Positions 12,936 through 24,295 of a DNA stretch of 64,000 nucleotides are shown one piece after another. A program made the position numbers and the translations under genes. Position 1 is the stretch's first letter. Each line of letters opens with the position of its first letter. The DNA lies in contig NC_092120.1 of the NCBI RefSeq assembly GCF_045679555.1, positions 6,443,074 to 6,507,073 of the forward strand, written 5' to 3'. The notes under the pieces were generated by a model that saw nothing but the letters and a program-made list of their open reading frames with translations, did no database searches and was not told the DNA's origin. The stretch is from Salvelinus alpinus (taxonomy: Eukaryota > Chordata > Actinopteri > Salmoniformes > Salmonidae).

Positions 12936-13288
12936 TCTTCTTCTTCTCATTGTCTGGAGTTAAGGAAGAATTGACAATTTAACAAGGAAACTAACACTGT
13001 GGGATAGAAGGGGTTAGATATCCCCAATACATCATTCTTAAAGATTTTGGATTGGACTCTAATTAAATACTAAAATAACATTTTCTCGAAAATGCATCAT
13101 ATTCCAGCCCAAGACACCTCCTGCAGTGTGTGGGTTTGGGTGTGTGTACGTGTGTATTTGTGTACGTGTGTGCGTGTATGTGCAAGGTCACCAACATCAA
13201 AACCCACGTGGTAGATTATTTAGAGAGGAATGCTCTCTCTCTATCTCTCGCTCGCTCCCTCTCTCTCTCACTCTCTTTCTCTCTCATT
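12936..13288. other. Gap with TG and CT microsatellites
   Basis: A (TG)n-rich tract lies at about 13118-13185 and a (CT)n tract at about 13226-13288. No gene recognised. Confidence 0.65.
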
Positions 13289-13475
13289 TCTATTCAAATG
13301 GCTTTATTGGCATAGGAAACATATGTTTACATTGCCAAACAAGTTAAATAGATAATAAACAGGTAACATAAACAATCAAAATGTACAGTAAACATTACAC
13401 TCACAAAAGAGGAATAGAGACAATTCAAATGTCATATTATGGCTATATACAGTGTTACAACAATATACATAGCTA
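13289..13475. repeat. Dispersed repeat, LINE 3'-end type
   Basis: 'caaatggctttattggcata ... acattgccaaacaagt ... gtaaacattacactcacaa ... tgtcatattatggctatat' matches a common salmonid dispersed sequence that I associate with a LINE 3' UTR. Only the terminal part is here. It ends in a CT run at 13480-13500. Confidence 0.5.
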
Positions 13476-14091
13476 CCCCTCTCTCTCTCTCTCTCTCTAT
13501 GCCTGCTGTCCTGCTCTCTGTTTAACACACACAGTGTTTTGGTCAGTTTTTACAGGAACAGTAGTAGCCTGGTGATTTAATGAGGCCATAACCCTCCGGT
13601 GTGTATGTACATGTGTGCGTGTCCTTTTTCTGAGTCCCTTGCCCCCCATCTGTGTTTTCTGTAGCTGTCAGCTGAGCCAGTAACATGTGTTTCTATAACA
13701 CATCAGATAAAAATTGAGAGAGAGAGTTCTCCTTAGACTGGACCCACACCCTGTCCTGCCCAGTCCTGGGTTAACCTTCACAATGGAAGCAAGTTTGCGT
13801 GTGTTGTTGTGTGTTTGTGTGTATTTTAAGTAGATGCGTGCGTGTACACACACTGCACACAATTAACTCTGCATGTGAGCAGTTTTCCTTCTCACTTGCT
13901 TCCAGCATGAGTAAATAATCAATTATTGAAGCAGGATTTGGTCTGAGGGCGGTAGATAACATGACATACAGAACCAACTGTTGAAATAAAGATAGTGGCT
14001 CTGTTTATGGGGAGATTTGTTGAATTATGCAAATTATTAACCCAGGCAGACACAATGGTACAAGTATGCAAGCACTTGTGTGAGTCTGACA
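13476..14091. other. Gap: no gene seen
   Basis: Contains a CT run (13481-13498) and TG-rich stretches (13597-13620, 13795-13830). Probably intronic sequence of the znrf2-like gene, because that gene's upstream exons are not seen before 15025. Confidence 0.5.
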
Positions 14092-14167
14092 TGGCACCCT
14101 ATTCCCTATATAGTACACTACTTTTGACCAGGTCTCCTGTCTAATAGTGAATATGGTGCCATTTTGG
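14092..14167. repeat. Palindromic salmonid element, second copy
   Basis: 'ggcaccctattccctatata' at the left and 'atatggtgccattttgg' at the right form imperfect inverted ends around 'gtacactacttttgaccagg'. Same family as 10136-10211. Confidence 0.65.
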
Positions 14168-15024
14168 ACTCACCCTTGTGTTGTGTGAAGGCAGAAGTAA
14201 ATGAATTATTTTAGGCGACAGTTATTGGGAGTTAATAGCAATATCCCCTTTGCTCATTCTGAAACAGTCATCAACCACTAAACATTAACCTTGACTGACA
14301 ATCCATTGATTTGGTTGTGCTACACAGTGTAGTCTGACTGGGTGAATTATTCCCTGAGTAGATTAAATAGATTAATATAGAGAATAGATGGTTGTAATGC
14401 CGTTCTGTGACCTCAGAAGGGATCCTATGACAGAGAAGTGCTGTGTTGTCAGTCTGGAGCCATAATAGACACTGTAGTAGTGGGATTCCTCCTATCAATT
14501 CCACACTAGGCAGAGCTTGATGCAGAACAGCACTTGCTTTAAACTATGTGTGTTGTTGTTTGTAAGGAAGAAAGACCAAATGCACCTCTCCACCTCCTCC
14601 TCCTCTCAGCATGACATCACATGTCCCACTGCATTAGAGCCTGCTCCCAATACTAGTTTGGTCCATATAGACTACTAGGGTTTAACCATGGATATAGAGC
14701 TCCCCCTTCAGGAAATGTAGTGTAAATGCAATCATTCTTAGCCAATCATGGCGGTATCATGTTGGTGTGTGTGTGTGTGTTTTGATACTCATAGGTGTTC
14801 TCTCTATCTTTCTCTCTCTCCCCAGCCTCCACGCTTAAGCCCTGTGGTTCTTTGCAGGCTGTGACTAGGGCTGTTTGCAGGCTTTGACAAGGCTGTGGTG
14901 GTGGAGAGTGCAGCTGGCTTTGGCCTGGTTGATTAAATGGGCAGTCTAGCTCTATTTTCTGTCACTCACTCACTCACTCACTCACTCACTCACACACTCT
15001 CTCTCTTGCTCTCTCTCCCTCCAG
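14168..15024. other. Gap: likely intron before the RING exon
   Basis: Contains a TG run (14764-14780), a CACT tetranucleotide run (14961-14994) and a pyrimidine-rich tract ending in ccag (15021-15024), which forms the 3' splice site of the next exon. No other exon recognised. Confidence 0.55.
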
Positions 15025-17975
15025 AGGATGTCCTGAGTAAGGATGCAGGGGAATGTGCAATCTGCCTAGAGGAGCTGGTACAGGGGGACACCATTGCTCG
15101 CCTGCCCTGTCTCTGCATATACCACAAAGGGTAAGTCTCTCTATCCCTCTCTCTCCCCTTCTTTCTATATACCTCTCTCATTCTCTCCCCCTCTCTCTAT
15201 CACAAAATGTTTCTGTACAACCTACGACAAGAGGGATCTCTCCTGTTTTCCTCAACCGGTACGTGTATGCATCATCTTTCCTGCTCTCTCTCTCTGTGTC
15301 TCCCTCCCCCTCCCTTCTTTTGTTCTGTATACAGTGAATTTACAAAGTATTCAGACCCCTTGACTTTTCCACATTTTGTTACGTTACAGCCTTATTCTAA
15401 AATGGATTAAATTGTTTTTTTCACCCTCATCAATCTACAAACAATACTCGTTAATGACAAAGCATAAACAGGTTTTAGGAAAGTGTTGCTTAAATATCAC
15501 ATTTACATAAGTATTCAGACCCTTTACTCAGTTCTTTGTTGAAGCACCTTTGGCAGCGATTACAGCCTTGAGACTTCTTGGGTATGATGCTAGAAGCTTG
15601 GCACACCTGGGGAGTTTCTCCTATTCCTCTCTACAGATTCTCTCAAGCGCCGTCAGGTTGGATGGGGAGCGTCGCTGCACAGCTATTTTCAGGTCTCTCC
15701 AGAAATGTTTGATCGGGTTCAAGTCCTGGCTCTGGCTGGGCCACTCAAGGACATTCAAAGACTTGTCCCGAAGCCACTCCTGCGTTGTTTTAGCTGTGTT
15801 CTTAGGCTCGTTGTCCTGTTGGAAGTTGAACCTTCGCCCCAGTCTGAGGTCCTGAGTGCTCTGGAGCAGGTTTTCATCCAGGACTTCTCTGTACTTTGCT
15901 TCGCTCATCTTTCCCTCGATCCTGACTAGTCTACCAGTCCCTGCAGCTGAAAAACATCACCATGGCATGATGCTGCCACCACCATGCTTCACCGTAGGGA
16001 TGGTGCCAGGTTTCCTCTAGATGTGACGATTGGCATTCAGGCCAAAGAGTTCAATCTTGGTTTCATCAGACCAGAGAGTCTTGTTTCTCATAGGCTGTCA
16101 TGTGCCTTTTACTGAGGAGTGGCTTCCGTCTGGCCATTCTACCATAATGACCTGATTGGTGGAGTGCAGCACAGATGCTTGTCCTTCTGGAAGTTTCTTC
16201 CATCTCCACAGAGGAACTCTGGAGCTCTGTCAGAGTGACCATCGGGTTCTTGGTCACCTCCCTGACCAAGGCCTTTCCCCCCCAATTGCTCAGTTTGGCC
16301 GGGCGGTCAGCTCTAGGAAGGAAGAGTCTTGGTGTTTCCAAACTTCTTCCATTTAAGAATGATAGAGGCCACTGTGTTCTTGGGGACCTTCAATGCTGAA
16401 GAAATGTTTTGGTACCCTTCCCCAGATCTGTGCCTCGACACAATCCTGTCTCAGAGTTCTACGGACAATTCTTTCGACCTCATGGCTTGGTTTTTGCTCT
16501 GACATGAACTGTCAACTGTGGGACCTTATTTAGACAGGTGTGTGCCTATCCAAATCATGTCCAATCAATTGAATTTACCACAGGTGGACTCCAATCAAGT
16601 TGTAGAAACATCTCAAGGATGATCAATGGAAACAGGATGCACCTGAGCACAATTTTGAGTCTCATAGCAAAGGGTCTGAATACTTATGTAAATGGTATTT
16701 CTGTTAAAACCTCTCTGTGATAGGGTCTAGTTTCCTGAATCTGACGTGCCCAAAGCACTGCCTGTTACTCAGGCCCAGAAGCCAGGATATGCATATAATT
16801 TGTTGCATTGGATAGAAAAAACGTTGAAGTTTCTAAAACTATTAAAATAATGTCTGAGACTATAACAGAATTGATATAGCAGGAAAAAATCAGAAGAAAA
16901 ACCCAGATTTTTTAAATATTTTTTTTAGGTCCCAGGCTCTTACAATGGAAAGCTATGGGTCCTATGTAATTCCGGCTCCCAGATTGCAATTCCTATGGCT
17001 TCCACTAGATGTCAACAGTCTTTATTCAAGGTTTCAGGCTTGTTTCTTGAAAAACGAGCAGGAATTTTGAGTTTTGGTGAAGAGGGCACCAGAACAATAT
17101 CACTCTTTCGGCGCACGCGGAAGAAGGCGCACGCTTACTAATTTTACTTTCCTTTTGAACATAGTACTTTCTGTATGAAAAATTATAGTTTATTTACATT
17201 TTAGGGTACCTGAGGATTTAAATAGAAACATTGTTTAACTTGTTTGGACAACGTTTAGAGGTAACTTTTTGGACTCCTTTGTCTGCATGTTGAACGAGTG
17301 GATTACTGAAATCGATGGCGCCAACTAAACAGACTTTTTGGGATATAAACAAGGATTTTATCTAACACAATGACCATTCATGTTGTAGCTGGGACCCTTG
17401 GGATTGCAAACAGAGGAAGATCTTCAAAAGTAAGTGATTTATTTAATCGCTATTTGTGATTTTATGAAGCCTGTGCTGGTTGAAAAATATGTTCGAGTGG
17501 GGCGCCGTCCTCAGACAATTGCATGGTATGCTTTCACTGTAAAGCCTATTGTAAATCGGACAATGCAGTTAGATTAACAAGAATTTAAGCTTTTAAATTA
17601 TATAAGATACTTGTATGTTCATGAATGTTTAATATTACCATTATTTATTTGAATTGCGCACCCTCCAATTTCACCGGATGATGTCGACTGGTGTCCCACT
17701 AGCGGGACGCCTATCCCTAAAAACCTGTTTCCACTTTGTCATTATGGGTTATTGTGTGTAGATTGATGAAGAAAAAAATCATTTCATCCATTTTAGAATA
17801 AGGCTGTAGCGTGGAATCATTTTGGGGGGGAAAAGGGGTCTGAATACTTTTCGAATGCACTGTATGTAGTATGTGCTATGTTCTGCCTGATTGTGTCTCC
17901 TGTTCTCTCTCTGTCAGCTGTATTGATGAGTGGTTTGAGGTGAACAGATCGTGTCCAGAACATCCCTCAGACTAA
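15025..17975 (+). CDS. znrf2: ZNRF2-like RING E3 ubiquitin ligase, last two coding exons (partial)
   Basis: Exon 15025-15130 follows a pyrimidine tract and cag, and ends at a GTAAGT donor. It encodes (E)DVLSKDAGECAICLEELVQ and then GDTIARLPCLCIYHK. Exon 17918-17975 follows tgtcag, completes a split glycine codon, and encodes CIDEWFEVNRSCPEHPSD before TAA at 17973. Together these give the RING cysteines/histidine (CxxC, CxC, H, C, CP) and the family C-terminus. SKDAGECAIC and GCIDEW fit ZNRF2 better than ZNRF1. ZNRF proteins are membrane-associated E3 ligases; the myristoylated N-terminus and zinc finger are not visible and must lie upstream. The 2,787-bp intron carries a Tc1 with a nested element. 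The convergent neighbour is nod1, as in mammals. Confidence 0.88.
15332..17862 (-). mobile_element. Tc1-type transposon with a nested insertion, in the znrf2 intron
   Basis: Terminal repeats begin CAGTGaattTaCaAAGTATTCAGACCCC at 15332 and end with the inverse at 17862. Both are flanked by TA (15330-15331, 17863-17864). The - strand between about 15621 and 16510 holds a broken Tc1 transposase: the C-terminal DDE region (FQQDNEPKNTAK, LEWPSQSQDLNPIKHFWRDLK) and an upstream helix-turn-helix part (VTKNPMVTLTELQSS). Stops and shifts separate the blocks, and the expected E reads K (NPIKHFW), so the enzyme is dead. A 1-kb element at 16713-17719 splits the distal end. Confidence 0.88.
16713..17719. 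mobile_element. 1-kb non-autonomous element nested in the Tc1
   Basis: Bounded by AAAACCT on both sides (16706-16712 and 17720-17726), a probable 7-bp target duplication. It begins ctctgtgatagggtct and ends gggacgcctatcccta; 'gatagg' occurs inverted at the two ends, and an internal palindrome 'gtcccactagcgggac' lies near the right end. 'ttgaattgcgcaccctccaatttcacc' and the left end match a very abundant salmonid repeat. No open frame. The superfamily is uncertain; the target length suggests hAT-like or piggyBac-like non-autonomous DNA elements. Confidence 0.65.
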
Positions 17976-17988
17976 AGGGCATCGCTAC

Positions 17989-18076
17989 TTTTCTCCACAG
18001 GTAAATTCTATATTAATATGTATTTTCTCCACAGGTAAATTCTATATTAATATGTATTTTCTCCACAGGTAAATTC
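17989..18076 (+). repeat. 34-bp tandem triplication carrying a splice-donor-like motif
   Basis: 'ctccacaggtaaatt' recurs at 17993, 18027 and 18061, exactly 34 bp apart, starting 14 nt after the znrf2 stop codon. Each copy contains CAG/GTAAAT, a good 5' splice-site match. Confidence 0.85.
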
Positions 18077-19664
18077 CACATTTCCTGAGTGTTGTTGATG
18101 TTGATGCATTACTGTGATAAGTCACTTTAATATTCTGTGGGAAACTTAAAAGTTTCCGCCGTAGAATTCCCCAAACGGAAATGCAGTACTGTATTGACAC
18201 AAAACAGGAAAAATATGATACAGTATTATACCTTTTATTTCAGTCGAGTTCTTTCTTTCTATTGTTCTGTTTCAGCATCACATGTTAGCCCTCAGTATAG
18301 TCAGATTTCTGTTGTTTTTCCTCGCTGCAGGTTTCTTACTCCCTCAATAAGAAGAGTGATCTGCTCCAATAACAACAGTCCTCAATGTGAATCCCCTCCC
18401 CTTCCCCGTCGACCAAGGAGACTGCTGGACAGACACACTGTGACTCTGTGGCCAGTACAGAACTGACCCCTGACCCTACCCCCACCACCTCCAGTACGTC
18501 TCAACAGCCCTCAACACACCTCAACTCAAACCAGTCAAGTACCGCAGTGTGCCAAAACTCATTAAAAACAATTTTCAGGGAAACTACATTTAATGCTGAT
18601 CTATCTATTTATCTTCACACACAAACACAATCTGCTCCAAGACAAGACCAGACAGACACAGACACACAAACTCACAAATACACACTCACAAACACAACCA
18701 ACCTCTGCTTTGTCCTCAAAGACAGACAGACAGACAGACAGACATGCTTATCCGCCAACACCTCTTTTGCACAACTATCCAATCAGGAAAAGCTGTTGCT
18801 CTCAACACGCCCTCTCACTCTCTGCTGCATCAATGGAACGGCTGTATATGCCACCCACAGACGTTTTGCATTCCATCCCATTGGCCGTGCCTCAGTGATT
18901 GAGCTGCTGTGATTGACTGAGCTCCAGGGCTACTGTGACTTGGAATTCCCTCCTCCTGTGTTATTGGACAGCAGATTCAGGTCTCCTCCCATTTGTTTGG
19001 TCTGAGTGATTGTACACCTGGACATTTCAGGGAGCAAGCTGAGGGGAGAAGGGGCAAGGGGAAGTCAGTCCTCATCCCCCTCTCCCACTCTTTCCCCATC
19101 CTCACCAACTGTGTCTACCAGTGCCTTCACTTTTGGATCCTAATGGCCTACCAGGGCAAAGTCAGGACAACAGAACAGTGTGATTGGTGGGTGGGGGACA
19201 GAGGGCGGGAGGTCAGGTATCAGTCTATACTAAATCCTCCCTCCCTAGCACTTCCCCCTGTGTGTTGTTGACTGGATGACGGCAGACGGAGAGAGACCCA
19301 GCAGAGAGCCAGACTAGGCTGAATGTGAAACTCTGCTTAACTCTAACCTTTACTCCACTGGGACATGACTGGAACTGGAACTGGCCCTGGCTGCTAGCCA
19401 CACTGAAATTAGAAGTGCCCTGCTATATGCTGTCCCGCTCTCTGTTTCTCACGCTTTCCTTTCCCCTGACTAGCTATCTAACTCACAACCCTTCAATGCC
19501 TCTGTGGTAGCAACAAGACGTGAACTGGACTGTGCTACCAGAAGCGTGTGGCTCGGCTAGTGGCAACTACAACTCCCAGCAGGCACTTCTCTGGAGTGAG
19601 AACGTTAATCTTAGTTTTTGTAGCACCAATAGCTGTCTGACTGGGACATGAGGCCCTCTGTGCT
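18077..19664. other. Gap: possible znrf2 3' UTR; GACA microsatellite
   Basis: No coding exon recognised. A pyrimidine tract with gctgcag at about 18325-18331 could be a 3' splice site for a 3'-UTR exon. A (GACA)n run lies at 18721-18743 and CA/GACA-rich sequence at 18615-18700. The rest is single-copy-looking sequence. Confidence 0.4.
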
Positions 19665-19766
19665 TAGCCTGGATCCCAACTGAATTACTGTGTTTCACAA
19701 TTATTTTACTGTACATCTTCAGTTTGGCAATTGTGAAGAGGAGCAATTCAGTTGGGATCCAGGCTA
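19665..19766. repeat. Palindromic MITE with 22-bp perfect arms
   Basis: tagcctggatcccaactgaatt (19665-19686) is repeated exactly inverted at 19745-19766, with a 58-nt AT-rich centre. The 'tagcctggatccc' ends resemble a common salmonid palindromic element. Confidence 0.8.
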
Positions 19767-21956
19767 CAATGTGCTGACCCCAGATTAGATATCCCCCTCC
19801 CCCAGGGCCCCTGTGACATTATGTGGTGTATATACTCTAGCCTTCTACAGGGTTCACACACCCATTCTCTTCTCTCACTCACTCACTTTGACTTTTAATC
19901 TTTATTTATCATCATGAGACTTAGCAGTTATTATTATGCAAATTATTTTATTTTAAGTGTGCAGGTTTTGACATAATGGTGTAATTGCATATCTGTGTAT
20001 GTATGTGTGAGTTATAGGGAAACTAAGTCGGGCCTTAATGCAAAGAGAATAACATGAATAACTATGTATTCTATTCATGTTTGTCCATTTCAGTGCAGTT
20101 TCAAATAGCTGCCTGAGCTGGCACACTTTTTACCCAATCATAATCATCTACCAATCAATCTATCACAGTAGAGGTGAGAGGGCGGGGCAGGAAGTAGGCG
20201 ATTGGTGGCCAAAGCCAATCAGAATAAGGGGAAGACTGATGTCTTCAAAAAAGTTAGCATTAGAATGTTGGATCCCCAGAAACTTTGTCAGCGTATTTGA
20301 AGGTTTTACACATTTCTTATCTAATACATTTCAGCTTCCAGCAACCCTGTGTTGTAATATTTAAACAAGGCCTTGATGTTGTTCTCTTTAATGTTTTGAG
20401 AGCTTTCCCAGGATGCGCTGCTAACTAGTATACTAGACCTCCATCTTCAACATTGGGTTGCGAATAAGGGCAGAGTAAGAAACTGATAGACAAATTCAAT
20501 GAATGAGACAAAAGGCTTTATTGGCTATGCTTTTCACAATCATTGTGGAGGTTTTTCAATCTCCACAGTTTAGAGATTTTAGATTATAGTATATTATTAT
20601 TACATATCTAGGAATAAGATCAATAGTATTTATATTGGTTGCCCAATTCAAACTTGTAATGACCAGTCAGACAAATTAACAAAGAGCATTAATAGGGGAT
20701 CTGGGTATTATGGTATGGATATACTAAAGATAGTGTTACCATGGCTACTGGGTCAGTTACACCATATTAACTGTGGTTTCTCCAAAAGTGCCATCATCAT
20801 GCCTCTAAAACATGCTGCTAACAATTTATTTTAGTACAGCGAGGCATAAAGCACTTTGGAATTGGGACAATAAAAATCCCCCACCCAAATGGACTGTTTC
20901 CCCATTTGTCATCATGTACTATAGCTAATAAAGTTCCATCTAAATCCAGATCAGAGTTTCTCCTCATTGCACATCAGTGAGGGAGAAACTAGAATATCTG
21001 GTCTGAAACTAGAATGTCTAGTCTAACCGCATGGTTTGTCCCATGGCTACTGGACTGTAAATGTATTGAAAAGGCTCACGATTGTGAAGCATATGTATGT
21101 GTACAATATGCCCTTATTGTCATGGGTATGTGTGTAGCACGAGGATCCTCCCTAGCTAGCCTACCAGAACAGCCTTATATGATCTACTGTAGCTAGAATC
21201 AGTTTTAAATCACATTTTCCCCCCATTTCAGTTTTGTAAGTCTTTTATTTTGGATGTTTGGGTTTCTTTGGGGGGCGAGTGGGGAGGCAACCTAGCACCT
21301 AAAATGATTTCGTTATGTTTCACTGTAGAGAATTCCGTTTGGATGTCAGGCCAGTGGTAAAGGAGGGGGGTTATATGGTCATTTTGTGGAAATGTTTTGG
21401 TTTTGCTGCTTATGCTACAGTTGCCAATTTGAGCCCATATCAATCCAATCGGATCGATGTCTATCCAAATCTACCGTGTTGAAAAGCTCCATATGGATGG
21501 ACCTGTGAGGATGCAGTGTTTAAAACAGTCAACATATATGAATGCGAGATGTGTTGGAGAACACACATATGTCATCAGGTAGCTATACTTGATGTTCCAT
21601 TCATGATACTTTAAAATACCATGACAGCGAACATACTGTAGATGATTATTAGTTGGGGATGAGCTTGCTTGAATGAAGGTGTATTAGGGCATTCATGTAA
21701 TAGTTGAGAGGTGAAGGAAACTATTTTTATTTGGGTTATACTTTCCAAGGTACTTCAGAAACAGGCTGACAGTACATGCCTAGAAATGTTAATTTAGAAA
21801 CTTTTTAGACATACAGTATGTTATAACATTCCATTTATGTAAAAATATGTACAGAATTTGAAATTAAAAGAGCAACATTTTTTGGAGCACTTGGTGGATG
21901 AGTGTTTCACTTTCAATGCATTATGGCAGAAGCTTTCTCAACAGTCATTGAAAAGG
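19767..21956. other. Gap: no gene recognised
   Basis: AT-rich sequence with an ACTC run (about 19876-19888) and scattered short open frames without homology that I recognise. I see no transposon ends or splice-flanked exons of a known gene. Confidence 0.5.
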
Positions 21957-21958
21957 TA

Positions 21959-23013
21959 CATTACCGGTCCAAAGTTTTAGAACACCTACTCATTCAAGGC
22001 TTTTTCTTTATTTGTACTATTTTCTACATTGTAGAATAATAGTGAAGACATCAAAAATATGAAATAACACATATCATGTAGTAACCAAAAAAGTGTTAAA
22101 CAAATCAAAATACATTTTATATTTGAAATTCTTCAAATAGCCACTTTTTGCCTTGATGACAGCTTTGCACACTCTTGGCATTCTCTCAACCAGCTTCACC
22201 TGGAATGCTTTTCCAACAGTCTTGAAGGAGATCCCACATATGCTGAGCACTTGTTGGCTGCTTTTCCTTCCCTCTGCGGTCCGACTCATCCCAAACCATC
22301 TCAATTTGGGTTGAGGTCGGGGGATTGTGGAGGCCAGGTCATCTGATGCAGCACCCCATCACTCTCCTCCTTGGTAAAATAGCCTTTACACAGCCTGTTG
22401 GGTCATTGTCCTGTTGAAAGGACAATCCTGTGGCGGTCCTCATGAGAGCCAGTTTCATCATAGCGCTTGATGGTTTTTGCGACTGCACTTGATGAAACTT
22501 TAAAAGTTCATTACATTTTACGTATTGACTGACCTTCATGTCTTAAAGTAATGATGGACTGTCGTTTCTCTTTGCTTATTTGAGCTGTTCTTGCCATAAT
22601 ATAGACTTGGTCTTTTACCAAATAGGGCTATGTTCTGTATACCCCCCTAACTTGTCACAACACAACTGATTGGCTCAAACGCATTAAGAAGGATAGAAAT
22701 TCCACAAATGAACTTTTAAGAAGGCACACCTGTTAATTGAAATGTATTCTAGGTGACTACCTCATGAAGCTGGTTGAGAGAATGTCAAGCGTGTGCAAAG
22801 CTGTCATCGAAGGAAAAGGGTGGCTACTTTGAAGAATCTCAAATGAAAAATATATTTTGATTTGTTTAACACTTTTTTGGTTACTACATGATTCCAAATG
22901 TGTTATTCCATAGTTTTGATGTCTTCACTATTATTATACAATGTGGGGGGGGAAAAAATGTAATAATGAAAAACCCTTGAATGAGTAGGTGTCCAAACTT
23001 TTGACTGGTACTG
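21959..23013 (-). mobile_element. Tc1-type transposon, degenerate
   Basis: Inverted ends: c-attaccggtccaaagttttag at the left and its inverse 'aaacttttgactggtactg' at the right, with subterminal 'cctactcattcaagg' also inverted. The left flank is TA. On the - strand, short blocks resemble the C-terminus of a Tc1 transposase (LSFQQDNDPT, VKLVERMPRVCKAVIKAKSGY), but most of the enzyme is deleted or scrambled. The right end directly abuts another Tc1 fragment. Confidence 0.75.
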
Positions 23014-23638
23014 TGTGTACCGTATTGAGGGGAGGATGGATGGGGCCATGTATCGCGATATCTTGGCCAACAACCTCCTTCCCTCAGTAAGAGCATTGAA
23101 GATGGGTCGTGGCTGGGTCTTCCAGCATGACAACGACACGAAGCACACAGCCATGGCAACTAAGGAGTGGCTCCGTAAGAAGCATCTCAAGGTCCTGGAG
23201 TGGCCTAGCCAGTCTCCAGACCTGAACCCAATAGAAAATCTTTGGAGGGAGCTGAAAGTCCGTATTGCCCAGCGACAGCCCCGAAACCTGAAGGATCTGG
23301 AGAAGATCTGTAGGGAGGAGTGGGCCAAAATCCCTGCTGCAGTGTGTGCAAACCTAGTCAAGAACTACAGGAAACGTATGATCTCTGTAATTGCAAACAA
23401 AGGTTTCTGTACCAAATATTAAGTTCTGCTTTTCTGATGTATCAAATACTTATGTCATGCAATAAAATGCAAATTAATTACTTAAAAATCATACAATGTG
23501 ATTTTCTGGATTTTTGTTTTAGATTCCGTCTCTCATAGTTGAAGTGTACCTATGATAAAAATTACAGACCTCTACATGCTTTGTAAGTAGGAAAACCTGC
23601 AAAATCGGCAGTGTATCAAATACTTGTTCTCCCCACTG
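23014..23638 (+). mobile_element. Tc1 transposon, 3' half with transposase C-terminus
   Basis: An open + strand frame (to about 23422) encodes the C-terminal part of a Tc1 transposase: [13 protein letters not shown] (second catalytic D), [17 protein letters not shown] (catalytic E), then [11 protein letters not shown] and a stop. The 3' UTR and terminal repeat follow, ending ttctccccactg at 23638 beside TA. The 5' half, with the DNA-binding domain and first D, is missing. It was probably removed after the 21959-23013 element landed in it. Confidence 0.85.
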
Positions 23639-23644
23639 TATATA

Positions 23645-24211
23645 CACTGCTCAAAAAAATAAAGGGAACACTTAAACAACACAATGTAACTCCAAGTCAA
23701 TCACACTTCTGTGAAATCAAACTGTCCACTTAGGAAGCAACACTGATTGACAATAAATTTCACATGCTGTTGTGCAAATGGAATAGACAAAAGGTGGAAA
23801 TTATAGGCAATTAGCAAGACAGCCCCAATAAAGGAGTGGTTCTGCAGGTGGTGACCACAGACCACTTCTCAGTTCCTATGCTTCCTGGCTGATGTTTTGG
23901 TCACTTTTGAATGCTGGCGGTGCTTTCACTCTAGTGGTAGCATGAGACGGAGTCTACAACCCACACAAGTGGCTCAGGTAGTGCAGCTCATCCAGGATGG
24001 CACATCAATGCGAGCTGTGGCAAGAAGGTTTGCTGTGTCTGTCAGCGTAGTGTCCAGAGCATAGAGGCGCTACCAGGAGACAGGCCAGTACATCAGGAGA
24101 CGTGGAGGAGGCCGTAGGAGGGCAACAACCCAGCAGCAGGACCGCTACCTCCGCCTTTGTGCAAGGAGGGGCACTGCCAGAGCCCTGCAAAATGACCTCC
24201 AGCAGGCCACT
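23645..24211 (+). mobile_element. Tc1/mariner (IS630-like) transposon, 5' fragment
   Basis: Starts with the terminal repeat CACTGCTCAAAAAAATAAAG next to TA (23643-23644). From the ATG at 23942 a frame encodes an N-terminal helix-turn-helix: [20 protein letters not shown], then a stop (TAG, about 24063) in place of an expected tryptophan, then [20 protein letters not shown] and LQNDLQQAT. Similarity ends at about 24211, where an L2-type fragment starts. The catalytic domain is lost. Confidence 0.82.
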
Positions 24212-24295
24212 GTACCGAGTCAGTGTGCGGGGGTACAGGTTAAAGGTCATTTGTACATGTAGGTAGGGGTGAAGTAACTATGCATAGATCAGGGA
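24212..24295 (-). mobile_element. Short L2-type LINE 3' UTR fragment
   Basis: 'accgagtcagtgtgcggggg', 'tacatgtaggtaggggtgaa' and 'actatgcatagatcag' match the 3' UTR of the L2-type LINEs at 10711 and 39573. About 80 bp, non-coding. Confidence 0.7.

Noticed and set aside
13126-13347. Short + strand frames rich in valine/cysteine or leucine/serine
   Set aside because: Translation of TG and CT microsatellites.
14937-15134. Starting znrf2 at the ATG at 14937
   Set aside because: The sequence before 15025 is a CACT/CT microsatellite ending in a 3' splice site. The protein match begins at the exon edge, so the true start is upstream.
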